From the NCBI RefSeq assembly GCF_039536765.1, contig NZ_BAAAZF010000001.1, forward strand, positions 1,054,001 to 1,118,000: a stretch of DNA of 64,000 nucleotides, given 5' to 3'. The notes below the pieces were generated by a model that did no database searches, was not told where the DNA came from, and saw only the letters and a list, made by a program, of their open reading frames with translations. Position 1 is the first letter of the stretch. Each line of letters opens with the position of its first letter. Origin of the DNA: Parerythrobacter jejuensis. GTDB taxonomy: Bacteria > Pseudomonadota > Alphaproteobacteria > Sphingomonadales > Sphingomonadaceae. The position numbers were made by a program, and so were the translations under genes. Positions 25,469 to 33,061 of the stretch are shown piece by piece.

Positions 25469-25584
25469 GCGATGAGACCGGCCGGGCTTGCAGGGATAAT
25501 GGCGAAGGCCATCGTGGCTGTGGAGATCGCAAGAGCCGTGAATGCGGCGAGGATGCGAGTTCCGGATACTTCAAAGTCGAACAT
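25465..25584 (-). CDS. Micropeptide A (39 residues), coupled to pspC
   Basis: An open frame of 39 codons from an ATG at 25584 to a TGA overlapping the pspC ATG. It starts Met-Phe-Asp-Phe-Glu-Val-Ser, has a hydrophobic stretch Ile-Leu-Ala-Ala-Phe-Thr-Ala-Leu-Ala-Ile-Ser, then Ala-Phe-Ala-Ile-Ile-Pro-Ala-Ser-Pro-Ala-Gly-Leu-Ile-Ala to the end. The last third matches two other tiny genes upstream almost residue for residue. An AAGGAACC ribosome site directly precedes the start. It looks like a single-helix membrane peptide, or a signal-peptide-like precursor with an Ala-rich cleavage zone. It is not in any family I know. Homology with its neighbours and the pspC overlap support it being real. 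Confidence 0.7.
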   Translation of the reverse strand: MFDFEVSGTRILAAFTALAISTATMAFAIIPASPAGLIA

Positions 25585-25622
25585 GGTTCCTTTTCCTTTT
25601 GCTTGAGTGATGATCTGGTCGA

Positions 25623-25736
25623 TCAGGCGACGAGAACAGGGCTGCCGGGGACGATTGCGGTGGCCATGGCGACTGCCGAAAGGGCAACTGCGAAAGCGGC
25701 GGCGAAGAGGCGGTTTACATCGAATTTGACGGTCAT
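25623..25736 (-). CDS. Micropeptide B (37 residues)
   Basis: A 37-codon frame from an ATG at 25736 to a TGA at 25623-25625. The N terminus is Met-Thr-Val-Lys-Phe-Asp-Val-Asn-Arg-Leu-Phe. A helix rich in Ala, Val and Leu follows, and the end is Ala-Ile-Val-Pro-Gly-Ser-Pro-Val-Leu-Val-Ala. It is 164 bases from micropeptide C and nearly identical to it in the middle 20 residues. The ribosome site region ACAAGGAACCAAGA is shared exactly with C. The conservation of both frame and leader after duplication argues for translation. Function unknown; predicted to insert in the inner membrane. Confidence 0.72.
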   Translation of the reverse strand: MTVKFDVNRLFAAAFAVALSAVAMATAIVPGSPVLVA

Positions 25737-25783
25737 GATCTTGGTTCCTTGTGAAAGTGTGGTCGGGGGTTGGTGTGGTTGGG

Positions 25784-25900
25784 TTAGGCGATCAGGCCGG
25801 CCGGGGTGGCAGGTACGATTGCGGTGGCCATTGCGACTGCCGAAAGAGCAACTGCGAAGGCGGCGGCGAAGAGGCGGTTTGCATCGAAGTTCAGGGTCAT
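25784..25900 (-). CDS. Micropeptide C (38 residues), first of the set
   Basis: A 38-codon frame from an ATG at 25900 to a TAA at 25784-25786. It begins Met-Thr-Leu-Asn-Phe-Asp-Ala-Asn-Arg-Leu-Phe, continues with an Ala-rich helix ending Ala-Met-Ala-Thr-Ala-Ile-Val-Pro, and closes Ala-Thr-Pro-Ala-Gly-Leu-Ile-Ala. The C-terminal ending Pro-Ala-Gly-Leu-Ile-Ala is identical to that of micropeptide A. It is preceded by ACAAGGAACCAAGA, a strong ribosome site. The three peptides and pspC run in one direction with gaps of 47 and 38 bases and then an overlap, so a single operon promoter in the 230 bases between this gene and recF is likely. Confidence 0.72.
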   Translation of the reverse strand: MTLNFDANRLFAAAFAVALSAVAMATAIVPATPAGLIA

Positions 25901-26051
25901 TGTCTTGGTTCCTTGTCGTTTTGTGTTCGTTGCGGGACCATCCCGCTGGATATCCCAAACGTTGCAGGAGGCGTGCCAGTTTCGAAAAACGGGAGAATTC
26001 TGCGGTTTTCGACGATCTCGCTACATTCAGCTTTGTTCATGTATCCGAAAG

Positions 26052-26070
26052 GTTGGGATTTTTTCCCAAC
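26052..26070. promoter_or_regulatory. Inverted repeat between recF and the micropeptide operon
   Basis: GTTGGGA (26052-26058) and TCCCAAC (26064-26070) are perfect arms around five T. On the minus strand the centre reads as five A, with no T run after it, so it is not a terminator for either strand's known transcript. It lies 150 bases upstream of micropeptide C and 62 bases upstream of recF. It could be an operator; its partner is unknown. Confidence 0.4.
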
Positions 26071-26131
26071 TGATAGGATCATGCTTTTTCGTAGCGTGTC
26101 GTCCCGTGCCCCGCTAACCGCTTGAAGGCTC

Positions 26132-27220
26132 ATGGCGCTCGACCGCATCACCCTTTCCCGCTTCCGCAATCACGCGCATTCCGCCCTTGACGGAACCGCG
26201 CAGTTCAACCTGCTCGTGGGGGAGAACGGTGCGGGGAAAACCAATATCCTCGAGGCGATTTCCTTGCTCGCACCGGGGCGCGGCCTGCGCCGCGCTGCGT
26301 TGGATGCCATGGCGAGTGAAGCAGGCGACGGCGGCTTTACCATTGGTGCGTCTCTCTTCGCGCCGGATGCGGCCGAGCCGGTCCAGATCGGAACCGCGGT
26401 TGATCCAGCCCGTCAGGGGCGGCGCAGGGTCCGGGTAAATGGCGCTGAAAGCAGTGCGGTATCTTTGGGAGAGTGGCTGGCGATCGGTTGGCTGACCCCG
26501 GCCATGGATGGCATATTCACCGGCAGCGCGGGCGACAGGCGTCGTTTCCTTGATCGCATGGCACTCGCACTCGATCCAGGTCATGCCCGCCAGGCCAGCC
26601 GCTATGAGGCTGCCCTGCGCGAACGCAATCGCCTGTTATCGGATGATGCCCCGCCCGATCCGGCTTGGCTGGACGGGATCGAGGCCCAGATGGCCGAACA
26701 TGGCAGCGCGCTGGCCCGAGGCCGCGCGCGACTTGTCAGCGCACTGGGCGAAACTCTAGCCATACATCCGGATGAACCCTTTGCCCGCCCGCTCCTGTCG
26801 ATCCAGACCGACAGTCCGTTTGAAGAAGGCACGCTGTGCGAGGCGCTCAAGGGCAACCGCACGCAAGACCGCCGCGCCGGACGCACCCTGATCGGGCCGC
26901 ATCGTGATGATCTCGCAGTCATCATGGCGGGCAAGAGTGCCCCTGCCGCCAGTTGCTCCACCGGCGAGCAGAAAGCGATGTTGATCGCCATGACTCTGGC
27001 GCACGGCGAACTTGCTGCACGCGGGCGCCCCGGCGTGTTGCTGCTGGACGAAGTCGCTGCCCATATCGATCCGGTCCGCCGCAAAGCCTTGTTTGACCGG
27101 CTGCGCGATACCGGCGCACAAGTCTGGATGACCGGCACCGAGCTCGGGCCATTCGAGGCTATACAGGGTGACGCCGCAATCTGGCGCGTCAGCGATGGCG
27201 CGTTGGAACGGCTAAGCTAG
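26132..27220 (+). CDS. recF: DNA replication and repair protein RecF
   Basis: A 362-residue SMC-like ATPase that helps load RecA at single-strand gaps. Walker A is Gly-Glu-Asn-Gly-Ala-Gly-Lys-Thr-Asn near residues 30-38, the ABC-type signature Ser-Thr-Gly-Glu-Gln-Lys-Ala near 275, and Walker B Leu-Leu-Leu-Asp-Glu-Val-Ala-Ala-His near 303. The N terminus Leu-Ser-Arg-Phe-Arg-Asn-His is the family start. Unlike many bacteria it is not next to dnaA, dnaN or gyrB here, which is common in alphaproteobacteria. Its stop overlaps the stop of the esterase gene on the other strand by 4 bases. Confidence 0.96.
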   Translation: MALDRITLSRFRNHAHSALDGTAQFNLLVGENGAGKTNILEAISLLAPGRGLRRAALDAMASEAGDGGFTIGASLFAPDAAEPVQIGTAVDPARQGRRRVRVNGAESSAVSLGEWLAIGWLTPAMDGIFTGSAGDRRRFLDRMALALDPGHARQASRYEAALRERNRLLSDDAPPDPAWLDGIEAQMAEHGSALARGRARLVSALGETLAIHPDEPFARPLLSIQTDSPFEEGTLCEALKGNRTQDRRAGRTLIGPHRDDLAVIMAGKSAPAASCSTGEQKAMLIAMTLAHGELAARGRPGVLLLDEVAAHIDPVRRKALFDRLRDTGAQVWMTGTELGPFEAIQGDAAIWRVSDGALERLS

Positions 27221-27921
27221 CCGTCAGTCTCCGGCAGGGCTGCAGTCACTTCGTCGAGCGTTTCTGATACCAGCAGCTCGATCCCTTCTTCGGTCGGATG
27301 GATACGATCCGCCTGGATCAGCTCCGGCTTGTCGGCAACGGCTGCCACCCAGAACGGGATGAATTGGGTGCCATATTGCTCCGCCAGTGCGGGATAAAGG
27401 CCGTTGAACTCTTCCACGAACTCTGCCCCCATATTGGGCGGAGACTGCATTCCCATCAGCAAGACGGCGATCCCGCGCGCCTGCGCTTGCTTGATCATTT
27501 CTTCCAGATTGCTGCGTGTTTCGGCCGGCGAAAGGCCCCGCAGCAGGTCATTGCCGCCCAATTCGAGGATCAACAGATCGGGCGTCTGCGCCATACCGTC
27601 GAGCGCAAAGGCAAACCGCTGCAGCCCGGCCGCGCTGGTATCGCCCGATACACCGGCATTGGTGACCCGTGCGTTGACCCCTTGCGCCCGCAGGGCAACC
27701 TCCAGTTTCGCCGGATAGCTATCGCTCTTGGCCACGTTGTAACCGGCAAACAGGCTGTCCCCGAAAGCGAGGATACGCTTTTCGGGACCCATTACGGGTA
27801 CTTCTGCGTTGGAGGGCGAACCGGACTGCGCTTGTTGCTGGGGATCGGCCACTGGAGCCTCTGCTCCACACGCGGCCAAAGCCAGTGCGAGTGCGGGAAT
27901 CGACAAACGACTGAATGCCAT
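27217..27921 (-). CDS. tesA: SGNH-fold esterase (TesA/arylesterase type), predicted lipoprotein
   Basis: A 234-residue SGNH hydrolase. From the ATG at 27921 it has a lipoprotein signal with Leu-Ala-Ala-Cys (lipidated Cys near residue 18), then a Gln/Ser-rich linker and the catalytic domain: block I Ala-Phe-Gly-Asp-Ser-Leu near residue 48, block III Gly-Gly-Asn-Asp, and block V Asp-Arg-Ile-His-Pro-Thr-Glu-Glu-Gly near 204. E. coli TesA, the multifunctional thioesterase/lysophospholipase, is likewise encoded divergently from the ABC genes ybbA and ybbP, exactly as here. The lipid anchor is a variation on the soluble periplasmic E. coli protein. The ribosome site AGGTAGGTGG supports the start. 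Confidence 0.88.
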   Translation of the reverse strand: MAFSRLSIPALALALAACGAEAPVADPQQQAQSGSPSNAEVPVMGPEKRILAFGDSLFAGYNVAKSDSYPAKLEVALRAQGVNARVTNAGVSGDTSAAGLQRFAFALDGMAQTPDLLILELGGNDLLRGLSPAETRSNLEEMIKQAQARGIAVLLMGMQSPPNMGAEFVEEFNGLYPALAEQYGTQFIPFWVAAVADKPELIQADRIHPTEEGIELLVSETLDEVTAALPETDG

Positions 27922-27968
27922 CGGCCACCTACCTTGTTCCATAAGTTTCAACATGCCATCGGATTGCT

Positions 27969-28703
27969 GTGACTGACACCCCTAACACGCCCACACAAGC
28001 ATCGGGTTCCGACCCGCTCGCAATTTCCGCCCGCAACCTGACCCTGACACTGGGCCAGGAAAAGCATCCGGTGGAGATCCTGAAGGGCATCGATCTGGAT
28101 GTCGCATCGGGCGAAGTGCTCGCGCTGCTTGGCCCCTCCGGTTCGGGCAAAAGCTCGCTGATGGCCGTATTGTCTGGCCTCGAACGCGCAACCTCCGGCA
28201 CGCTTAACGTTGCCGGAGCAGACTTCGTCGGCATGGACGAGGATGAGCTGGCACAAGCCCGTCGCGGCCGGATCGGGATTGTGCTGCAGGCTTTTCACCT
28301 GTTGCCGACCATGACTGCGACCGAAAATGTCGCCACTCCGATGGAGCTGGCGGGCGCAACTGGTGTACGTGACCGGGCACGCACAGAGCTGGAAGCTGTG
28401 GGCCTGGGCCATCGGCTTGACCATTATCCGACCCAGCTTTCGGGCGGCGAACAACAGCGCGTGGCCATTGCCCGCGCCACCGCGCCCCGCCCCGAATTGA
28501 TTTTCGCCGACGAGCCGACCGGCAATCTGGACGCGGCAACCGGGGCCGAGATTATCGATATGTTGTTCAAACGTCGCGGCGAGACCGGGGCGACCCTGAT
28601 CATCATCACGCATGATCCAAGCCTGGCGGAACGCTGCGATCGGGTCATCACGCTGGGCGATGGTGTGATTGCCAGCGATACGCAGACAGCCAAGGCGGCA
28701 TGA
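27969..28703 (+). CDS. ybbA: ABC transporter ATP-binding protein (YbbA/LolD type)
   Basis: A 244-residue ATPase subunit. Walker A Gly-Pro-Ser-Gly-Ser-Gly-Lys-Ser is near residues 55-62, the signature Leu-Ser-Gly-Gly-Glu-Gln-Gln-Arg near 157, and Walker B with Ala-Asp-Glu-Pro-Thr-Gly-Asn-Leu-Asp near 180. The latter is typical of the MacB/LolD/FtsE group that works with FtsX-type permeases on lipoproteins or substrates in the periplasm rather than import. The start is a GTG at 27969, 47 bases from the divergent esterase start. Its stop overlaps the next ATG by 4 bases, so it forms a complex with the large permease that follows. Confidence 0.92.
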   Translation: MTDTPNTPTQASGSDPLAISARNLTLTLGQEKHPVEILKGIDLDVASGEVLALLGPSGSGKSSLMAVLSGLERATSGTLNVAGADFVGMDEDELAQARRGRIGIVLQAFHLLPTMTATENVATPMELAGATGVRDRARTELEAVGLGHRLDHYPTQLSGGEQQRVAIARATAPRPELIFADEPTGNLDAATGAEIIDMLFKRRGETGATLIIITHDPSLAERCDRVITLGDGVIASDTQTAKAA

Positions 28704-31222
28704 GCACCACCATTTCCTGGGGCACCGCGTGGAAGCTGGCGCGGCGTGAGTTGAACCTGCGCTTCAAGGGCCTGCGCCTGTTGCTGGTGTGCCTGTTTCT
28801 GGGCACCGGGGCGCTCGCCGCAATCGGCACGCTGACCGGCGCGATCGAGGACGAGCTGGCCAATCGCGGGCAAGAACTGCTCGGCGGTGATCTGGAAGTC
28901 GAAATCTGGCAACGCAGCCCCAATGATGCGGAGCTGGCCGCGCTCGAAGACTATGGCGAAGTGTCGCTTGGTACCCGCTTGCAAGTAGTTGCCCGAAATG
29001 GCGACGCCACGGCGCCCGTGGGCCTCAAATCGGTAGGCGACAATTACCCGCTTTATGGCGAGCTGACCCTGACCGATGGACGCAGCGTCAATGCCCCTGC
29101 ACCCGGCGAAGCGTGGGTCGGCCAAGGGGCTATGGACCGACTGGATATCGCCATCGGCGACAGCTTCCAGATCGGCACCTCGACTGTCACTGCAGCGGGG
29201 GTCATCGATGTCGAGCCGGATAAATTGTCCGAAGGTTTCCAATTGGGCCCGACCATCATCACCGATTTGCAGACGCCCTATGATGCCGGCCTGATCCAGC
29301 CCGGCGCGATGTACCAGAGCAAGTCGCGCATCGCCTTCGATGGCAATCAGGATCCGCAGGTTGTTCAGGATGCGCTGCAAGAGCAATTCCCGCTCGCCGG
29401 ATTCGATTTCCGCAACCGTGATCGCGCCAGCCCGGGCGCAGACAGGTTTGTCGGCCGGATGGGCGAATTCCTGACCCTGGTCGGCCTTGCTGCGCTGGTG
29501 ATTGCCGGGATCGGCATTGGCGGCGGTGTCTCCTCTTATCTCGAGGCGCGTCGAAGCAGTATTGCGACGCTGAAAGTCCTTGGTGCGACTAGCGGCGACA
29601 TCGTGCGGATCTATGCGCTCCAGATCGGGCTGGCAGCCTTGATCGGTAGCGCAGCGGGCCTTGCAGTCGGCCTTGCTATTACGCCCATTCTCGGGGCTGC
29701 CCTGCAAGGATTGTTGCCGGTATCGAGCGGCTTTACCTTCGAACCGGCCGCGCTCTTGCTCGCCAGTGCCTATGGCTTGCTGGTGGCAGTGGTCTTTGCC
29801 GCAACGCCCCTGCTGCGCGCGCGCCAGTTCCCCGCCATGGCGTTGATGCGCGCTCGAATTGCCCCCCTCGCCCGCGATACCAGAGCCTTGCTGTGGGTCG
29901 GAGGCGGACTGGTCGGCATTGTCGCTCTCGCGCTGCTGACGTCGCGCGATCCGCTACTGGCAGGCGGCTTCCTGGCCGGAGCCGCTGGCATGCTGCTGGT
30001 GCTCGCCTTGCTCGGATGGGCGATCCGAACCCTCTCTTCCAAGGTCGGGCGACCGTCCAATCCGCTAGTGCGCAATGCGCTGGCCAATCTCTCGCGCCCG
30101 GGCGCATCGACTGGTGCGTTGGTAACAGCTTTGGGCTTCGGGCTTTCTGCCTTCGTCCTGCTTGCCGGGATTCAGACCGCCATTGACGGCAATATCGAAA
30201 GCAGCGTTCCGCAAGAGGCGCCGGACTATTTCGTGCTCGATATTCCGCGGGACCGGGTCAGTGAATTCGAAGGGGTCGTGCAAGCACAGGATGCCGACGC
30301 CATGATCCGCTCCGTCCCCGCCCTGCGCGGATCAGTGACTGCTTATGGTCCTGAAAATGCCATGGTGCAGGTAGCGGAACTGGAGAGCATTCCAGACGGC
30401 GCATGGGTGCTGCGCGGCGAGCGCGGCCTGACCTATTCGGCAAAGCTGCCCGCCGGCAATAGCGTCGTCGAGGGAAGCTGGTGGGATGCCGACTATGATG
30501 GCGAACCGCTGGTCTCAGTCGCCGATGATTTTGCTCAAGCGATCGATCTGGAACCGGGAGACCGCCTGACCATCGCGCTACTCGGCGTCGAACGCACTGT
30601 GACGGTGGCAAATACCCGCAGTATCGACTGGGAAAGCATGGGCTTCAATTACGCCCTCGTTTTCAGCCCCAATGCGCTGGAAGACGCCCCGCACAACCTT
30701 GCTGCAACGATCGAGTTTTCACGCGACGACATCCCAACCGGCCCGCTCTTGCGCGAACTGGTCCAGACCTTCCCGTCTAGCTCTGTCATCGAAGTGGGTC
30801 AGGTACTGGTGCAGGCCCGGACCATTGTCGGACAGGTGGGCATTGCCACGCTGGCGGCGGCCTCGGTCGCGGTGCTCGCCGGTCTTGCCGTCTTGCTCGG
30901 CGCGATTGCCGCAGCGCGGGCCGCACGGACCTACGACACTGTCGTGCTGCGCGTTCTGGGCGCGAGCCGTGGGCAGATCTTGCTGATGCAGCTGATCGAA
31001 TATGCCTTGTTGGCGCTCATCCTGGCTGTCGTCGCACTGGCGATTGGCAGCGGGCTGGCGTGGCTGGTGATCACGCAATTGTTCGAATTCGACTGGTTGC
31101 CTGACTGGAGCGTGGTGTTGGCTGTACTCGGCGCGGGTCTCGCGTTGGTGGTTGGCTTTGCCCTGATCGGTTCGTTGCCGCTGTTGCGTGCCAAACCCGC
31201 ACAGGCTCTGCGCGCATTGTAG
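28700..31222 (+). CDS. ybbP: FtsX-family ABC transporter permease (YbbP type)
   Basis: An 840-residue permease with the ten-helix YbbP plan: an N-terminal helix, a large periplasmic MacB-like domain (about residues 45-240), three helices with the FtsX core (Leu-Glu-Ala-Arg-Arg-Ser-Ser-Ile-Ala-Thr-Leu-Lys-Val-Leu-Gly-Ala) near 275-300, more helices, a second periplasmic domain, and a repeat of the FtsX core near the C terminus (Thr-Val-Val-Leu-Arg-Val-Leu-Gly-Ala-Ser-Arg). It ends with Leu-Leu-Arg-Ala-Lys-Pro-Ala-Gln-Ala-Leu-Arg. With the upstream ATPase it forms an exporter-like or mechanotransmission complex of unknown substrate, linked in many bacteria with the TesA-type esterase next door. 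Confidence 0.92.
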   Translation: MSTTISWGTAWKLARRELNLRFKGLRLLLVCLFLGTGALAAIGTLTGAIEDELANRGQELLGGDLEVEIWQRSPNDAELAALEDYGEVSLGTRLQVVARNGDATAPVGLKSVGDNYPLYGELTLTDGRSVNAPAPGEAWVGQGAMDRLDIAIGDSFQIGTSTVTAAGVIDVEPDKLSEGFQLGPTIITDLQTPYDAGLIQPGAMYQSKSRIAFDGNQDPQVVQDALQEQFPLAGFDFRNRDRASPGADRFVGRMGEFLTLVGLAALVIAGIGIGGGVSSYLEARRSSIATLKVLGATSGDIVRIYALQIGLAALIGSAAGLAVGLAITPILGAALQGLLPVSSGFTFEPAALLLASAYGLLVAVVFAATPLLRARQFPAMALMRARIAPLARDTRALLWVGGGLVGIVALALLTSRDPLLAGGFLAGAAGMLLVLALLGWAIRTLSSKVGRPSNPLVRNALANLSRPGASTGALVTALGFGLSAFVLLAGIQTAIDGNIESSVPQEAPDYFVLDIPRDRVSEFEGVVQAQDADAMIRSVPALRGSVTAYGPENAMVQVAELESIPDGAWVLRGERGLTYSAKLPAGNSVVEGSWWDADYDGEPLVSVADDFAQAIDLEPGDRLTIALLGVERTVTVANTRSIDWESMGFNYALVFSPNALEDAPHNLAATIEFSRDDIPTGPLLRELVQTFPSSSVIEVGQVLVQARTIVGQVGIATLAAASVAVLAGLAVLLGAIAAARAARTYDTVVLRVLGASRGQILLMQLIEYALLALILAVVALAIGSGLAWLVITQLFEFDWLPDWSVVLAVLGAGLALVVGFALIGSLPLLRAKPAQALRAL

Positions 31223-31231
31223 CGTGAAGGC

Positions 31232-31834
31232 CTAGGCGCCGCGCTTTACGGCGTGGTGATAGGCATTGCCGCCACTGTCCTCGAACGACGCGACCAGATC
31301 CATGCTGCACGCATCGAGCAGCGCGCGATAGGCTCCCTTGCCAAGCGAGCGCGATTGCTCGCCAGTCAGAACGTCCTGCCACTGATGCACTTCATTCGGA
31401 GCACTGAACAAGACATGCCCGCCGGGCCCCACGGCCTGCGCCATGCGCTCGAAGGCGATGACTTGCTCTGATCCCGGCAGCAGGAAGATCACCCCGATTG
31501 CGACGGCGGCATCGAAGCTGCGGCCAAAGAACGCGCTCTCTTGCACCGTCTCGCAAGCTACGGGGGTTTCCGGAAGGGCCGCGCGAAACCGGGTCAGCAT
31601 GGCTTGCGAAGGATCGATTCCATACAGATCGAAACCCGCTTCGACGAGCGCTCGGGCAATTGGCTCTCCCGTGCCACAACCGATATCTATCAGGGATGCT
31701 TGCGAAGGGAGGGCTCGCTTCGCCCACTCCCGCACCAATTCGGCTCCTGTCTCGGAACGCGCAGCGGCATATTGGTCTGCGACCGCGTCGTAGCCGTGTG
31801 ATAAATCCTGAGACAATCCTCTACACCCGCTCAA
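31232..31834 (-). CDS. Class I SAM-dependent methyltransferase
   Basis: A 200-residue methyltransferase. The SAM motif I, Leu-Ile-Asp-Ile-Gly-Cys-Gly-Thr-Gly-Glu-Pro, is near residue 47, and the acidic ribose-binding residue follows in Tyr-Gly-Ile-Asp-Pro-Ser near 71. The N-terminal Tyr-Asp-Ala-Val-Ala-Asp-Gln-Tyr is common in small UbiE/Tam-like enzymes. The substrate cannot be told. The start is uncertain: the TTG at 31834 overlaps the end of the MOSC gene by 14 bases, and a second TTG at 31816 is possible. It is translationally linked to MOSC. Confidence 0.82.
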   Translation of the reverse strand: MSGCRGLSQDLSHGYDAVADQYAAARSETGAELVREWAKRALPSQASLIDIGCGTGEPIARALVEAGFDLYGIDPSQAMLTRFRAALPETPVACETVQESAFFGRSFDAAVAIGVIFLLPGSEQVIAFERMAQAVGPGGHVLFSAPNEVHQWQDVLTGEQSRSLGKGAYRALLDACSMDLVASFEDSGGNAYHHAVKRGA

Positions 31835-32384
31835 GGGGCTGATGCGGTTCTGGCGGCAGCACGACCGATACGGGATCGCCGGCGGCGACAGTTCCGGAGT
31901 GGCGCACGATCGCCATGATCCCCGCCTTGCGGACCAGGCTCCCGTCGGGTGCGGTGTCCAGCACGGCCTTGAGCAAGCCGGGCTGGTACGCCTCGATCTG
32001 GGCGCAGGGGTTGCGCAGGCCGGTCACTTCGATCTCGGCCTCGTCCCCCAATCGCAGCACCGTGCCGCGCGGGAGACCCAGAAGGTCGATCCCGCTGGTG
32101 GTGATGTTTTCGCCCAATTCCGCTGGCCCGATATCGAAGCCCTTGCCGTGAAGCTGGGCAAACAGCTCCGCATGGATCAGATGAACCTGGCGTAGATTGG
32201 GCTGTTCAGGATCGGCCCTGACGCGGGACAGGTGCTGCACTTTCGCCCCCTGATGCGCATCACCCTCCACGCCCAATCCGGCCACCAGCGTGATTTGCTG
32301 ACATACCTGCTTGGAAAAACCATGCTCGCCGTGGCGGGAGACAGACACAATCTGCGCCGAGGATGGAGGGGAATATGCCATCAC
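31821..32384 (-). CDS. MOSC domain protein
   Basis: A 187-residue MOSC-domain protein of the stand-alone type (YiiM-like). It shows Val-Glu-Gly-Asp-Ala-His-Gln-Gly near residue 37, the Gly-Glu-Asn-Ile-Thr-Thr-Ser-Gly-Ile-Asp block near 90, and the conserved cysteine in Arg-Asn-Pro-Cys-Ala-Gln-Ile near residue 127 that is proposed to hold the molybdenum cofactor or a sulfur atom. Members reduce N-hydroxylated compounds or transfer sulfur to metal clusters. The last codons overlap the methyltransferase start. Two ATG codons in a row begin it; either is possible. Confidence 0.88.
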   Translation of the reverse strand: MMAYSPPSSAQIVSVSRHGEHGFSKQVCQQITLVAGLGVEGDAHQGAKVQHLSRVRADPEQPNLRQVHLIHAELFAQLHGKGFDIGPAELGENITTSGIDLLGLPRGTVLRLGDEAEIEVTGLRNPCAQIEAYQPGLLKAVLDTAPDGSLVRKAGIMAIVRHSGTVAAGDPVSVVLPPEPHQPLERV

Positions 32385-32426
32385 GCGAGCCTATGCCGCC
32401 CGTTCCGACTCCACAACAGTTCAACG

Positions 32427-32450
32427 AAAAAGGGGGCCCGAAAGCCCCCT
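32427..32450 (-). terminator. Rho-independent terminator of the DUF805 gene
   Basis: AGGGGGC (32431-32437) pairs with GCCCCCT (32444-32450) over a 6-base loop, followed on the minus strand by TTTTT (32427-32431). It lies 33 bases past the DUF805 stop and is nearly the same sequence as the terminator at 33011-33038. Confidence 0.8.
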
Positions 32451-32483
32451 CCTCGAAAACGATGCGTTCGGCGAAGTCTGTGC

Positions 32484-32942
32484 TTACTCGAAAACACTCG
32501 CATCGTTTGGATTTTTGGGATCAGGCCCGAACCGGTTGGGGCCTTCGGTGCCGGGCAGGAACATCAGCACGAGGAAAGCGAGCGACGCCAGAAACCCAAT
32601 GAAAGGGATCAGGCTGGCCACAATAAATCCGAGATACCACCAACCCGACATATCGCGATCGTGCAGCCGGCGAACAGAGACCGCGATGCTCGGGATGAAC
32701 ACGATCAGGCCCCATAGCGCGAACAACAAACCAACCCCACTGAACATGCCAGAATACAGCGCCATGGTATCGTCCGGATCGACGCCCGAAAGCGCATCAA
32801 TTCCACCACCGATGCCAAATGTCAGGCCCCCGATAACGAGGTACACCAGCAAGTTGAGAACGGCGAACATCCAGAACTCCATCCGCCGCGAACGCCCCTG
32901 AAAATCGAAATACCGCCTAAACGGCAGGATCATCCATTCCAT
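32484..32942 (-). CDS. DUF805 membrane protein
   Basis: A 152-residue protein of the DUF805 family, which begins Phe-Arg-Arg-Tyr-Phe-Asp-Phe-Gln-Gly-Arg-Ser-Arg-Arg-Met-Glu-Phe-Trp, the diagnostic cluster, and carries about three to four helices plus the second motif Ser-Val-Arg-Arg-Leu-His-Asp-Arg-Asp-Met-Ser-Gly-Trp-Trp. It is an inner-membrane protein with no assigned function. It is between the TonB receptor and the MOSC gene on the same strand, but with a terminator on each side it appears to be a single-gene unit. Confidence 0.9.
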   Translation of the reverse strand: MEWMILPFRRYFDFQGRSRRMEFWMFAVLNLLVYLVIGGLTFGIGGGIDALSGVDPDDTMALYSGMFSGVGLLFALWGLIVFIPSIAVSVRRLHDRDMSGWWYLGFIVASLIPFIGFLASLAFLVLMFLPGTEGPNRFGPDPKNPNDASVFE

Positions 32943-33010
32943 TTCTCACCCCCACTCTCGTTGATTGGTCGAGAGTTTGCCCTGACTTGCAAGCAATTGG
33001 CAAGGGGCAC

Positions 33011-33038
33011 AAAAAAGGGGGCCCGAAAGCCCCCTTTT
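33011..33038 (-). terminator. Rho-independent terminator of the TonB receptor gene
   Basis: GGGGGC (33017-33022) and GCCCCC (33029-33034) pair over a 6-base loop; on the minus strand a run of six T follows (33011-33016), and four T on the plus side (33035-33038), so it could work in both directions. It lies 24 bases past the receptor stop. Confidence 0.82.
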
Positions 33039-33061
33039 CCGTATCGGTACTGATCGTTCGA

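Noticed and set aside
25716-25920. GGAAC in the leader as an EcfG (general stress sigma factor) -35 box
   Set aside because: The GGAAC is part of the ribosome site just before each start codon, and no CGTT -10 element lies at the right distance.
25603-26117. Plus-strand frames of 100-156 codons across the micropeptide region
   Set aside because: Repetitive Gly/Arg/Trp translations caused by the duplicated minus-strand peptides; no ribosome site.
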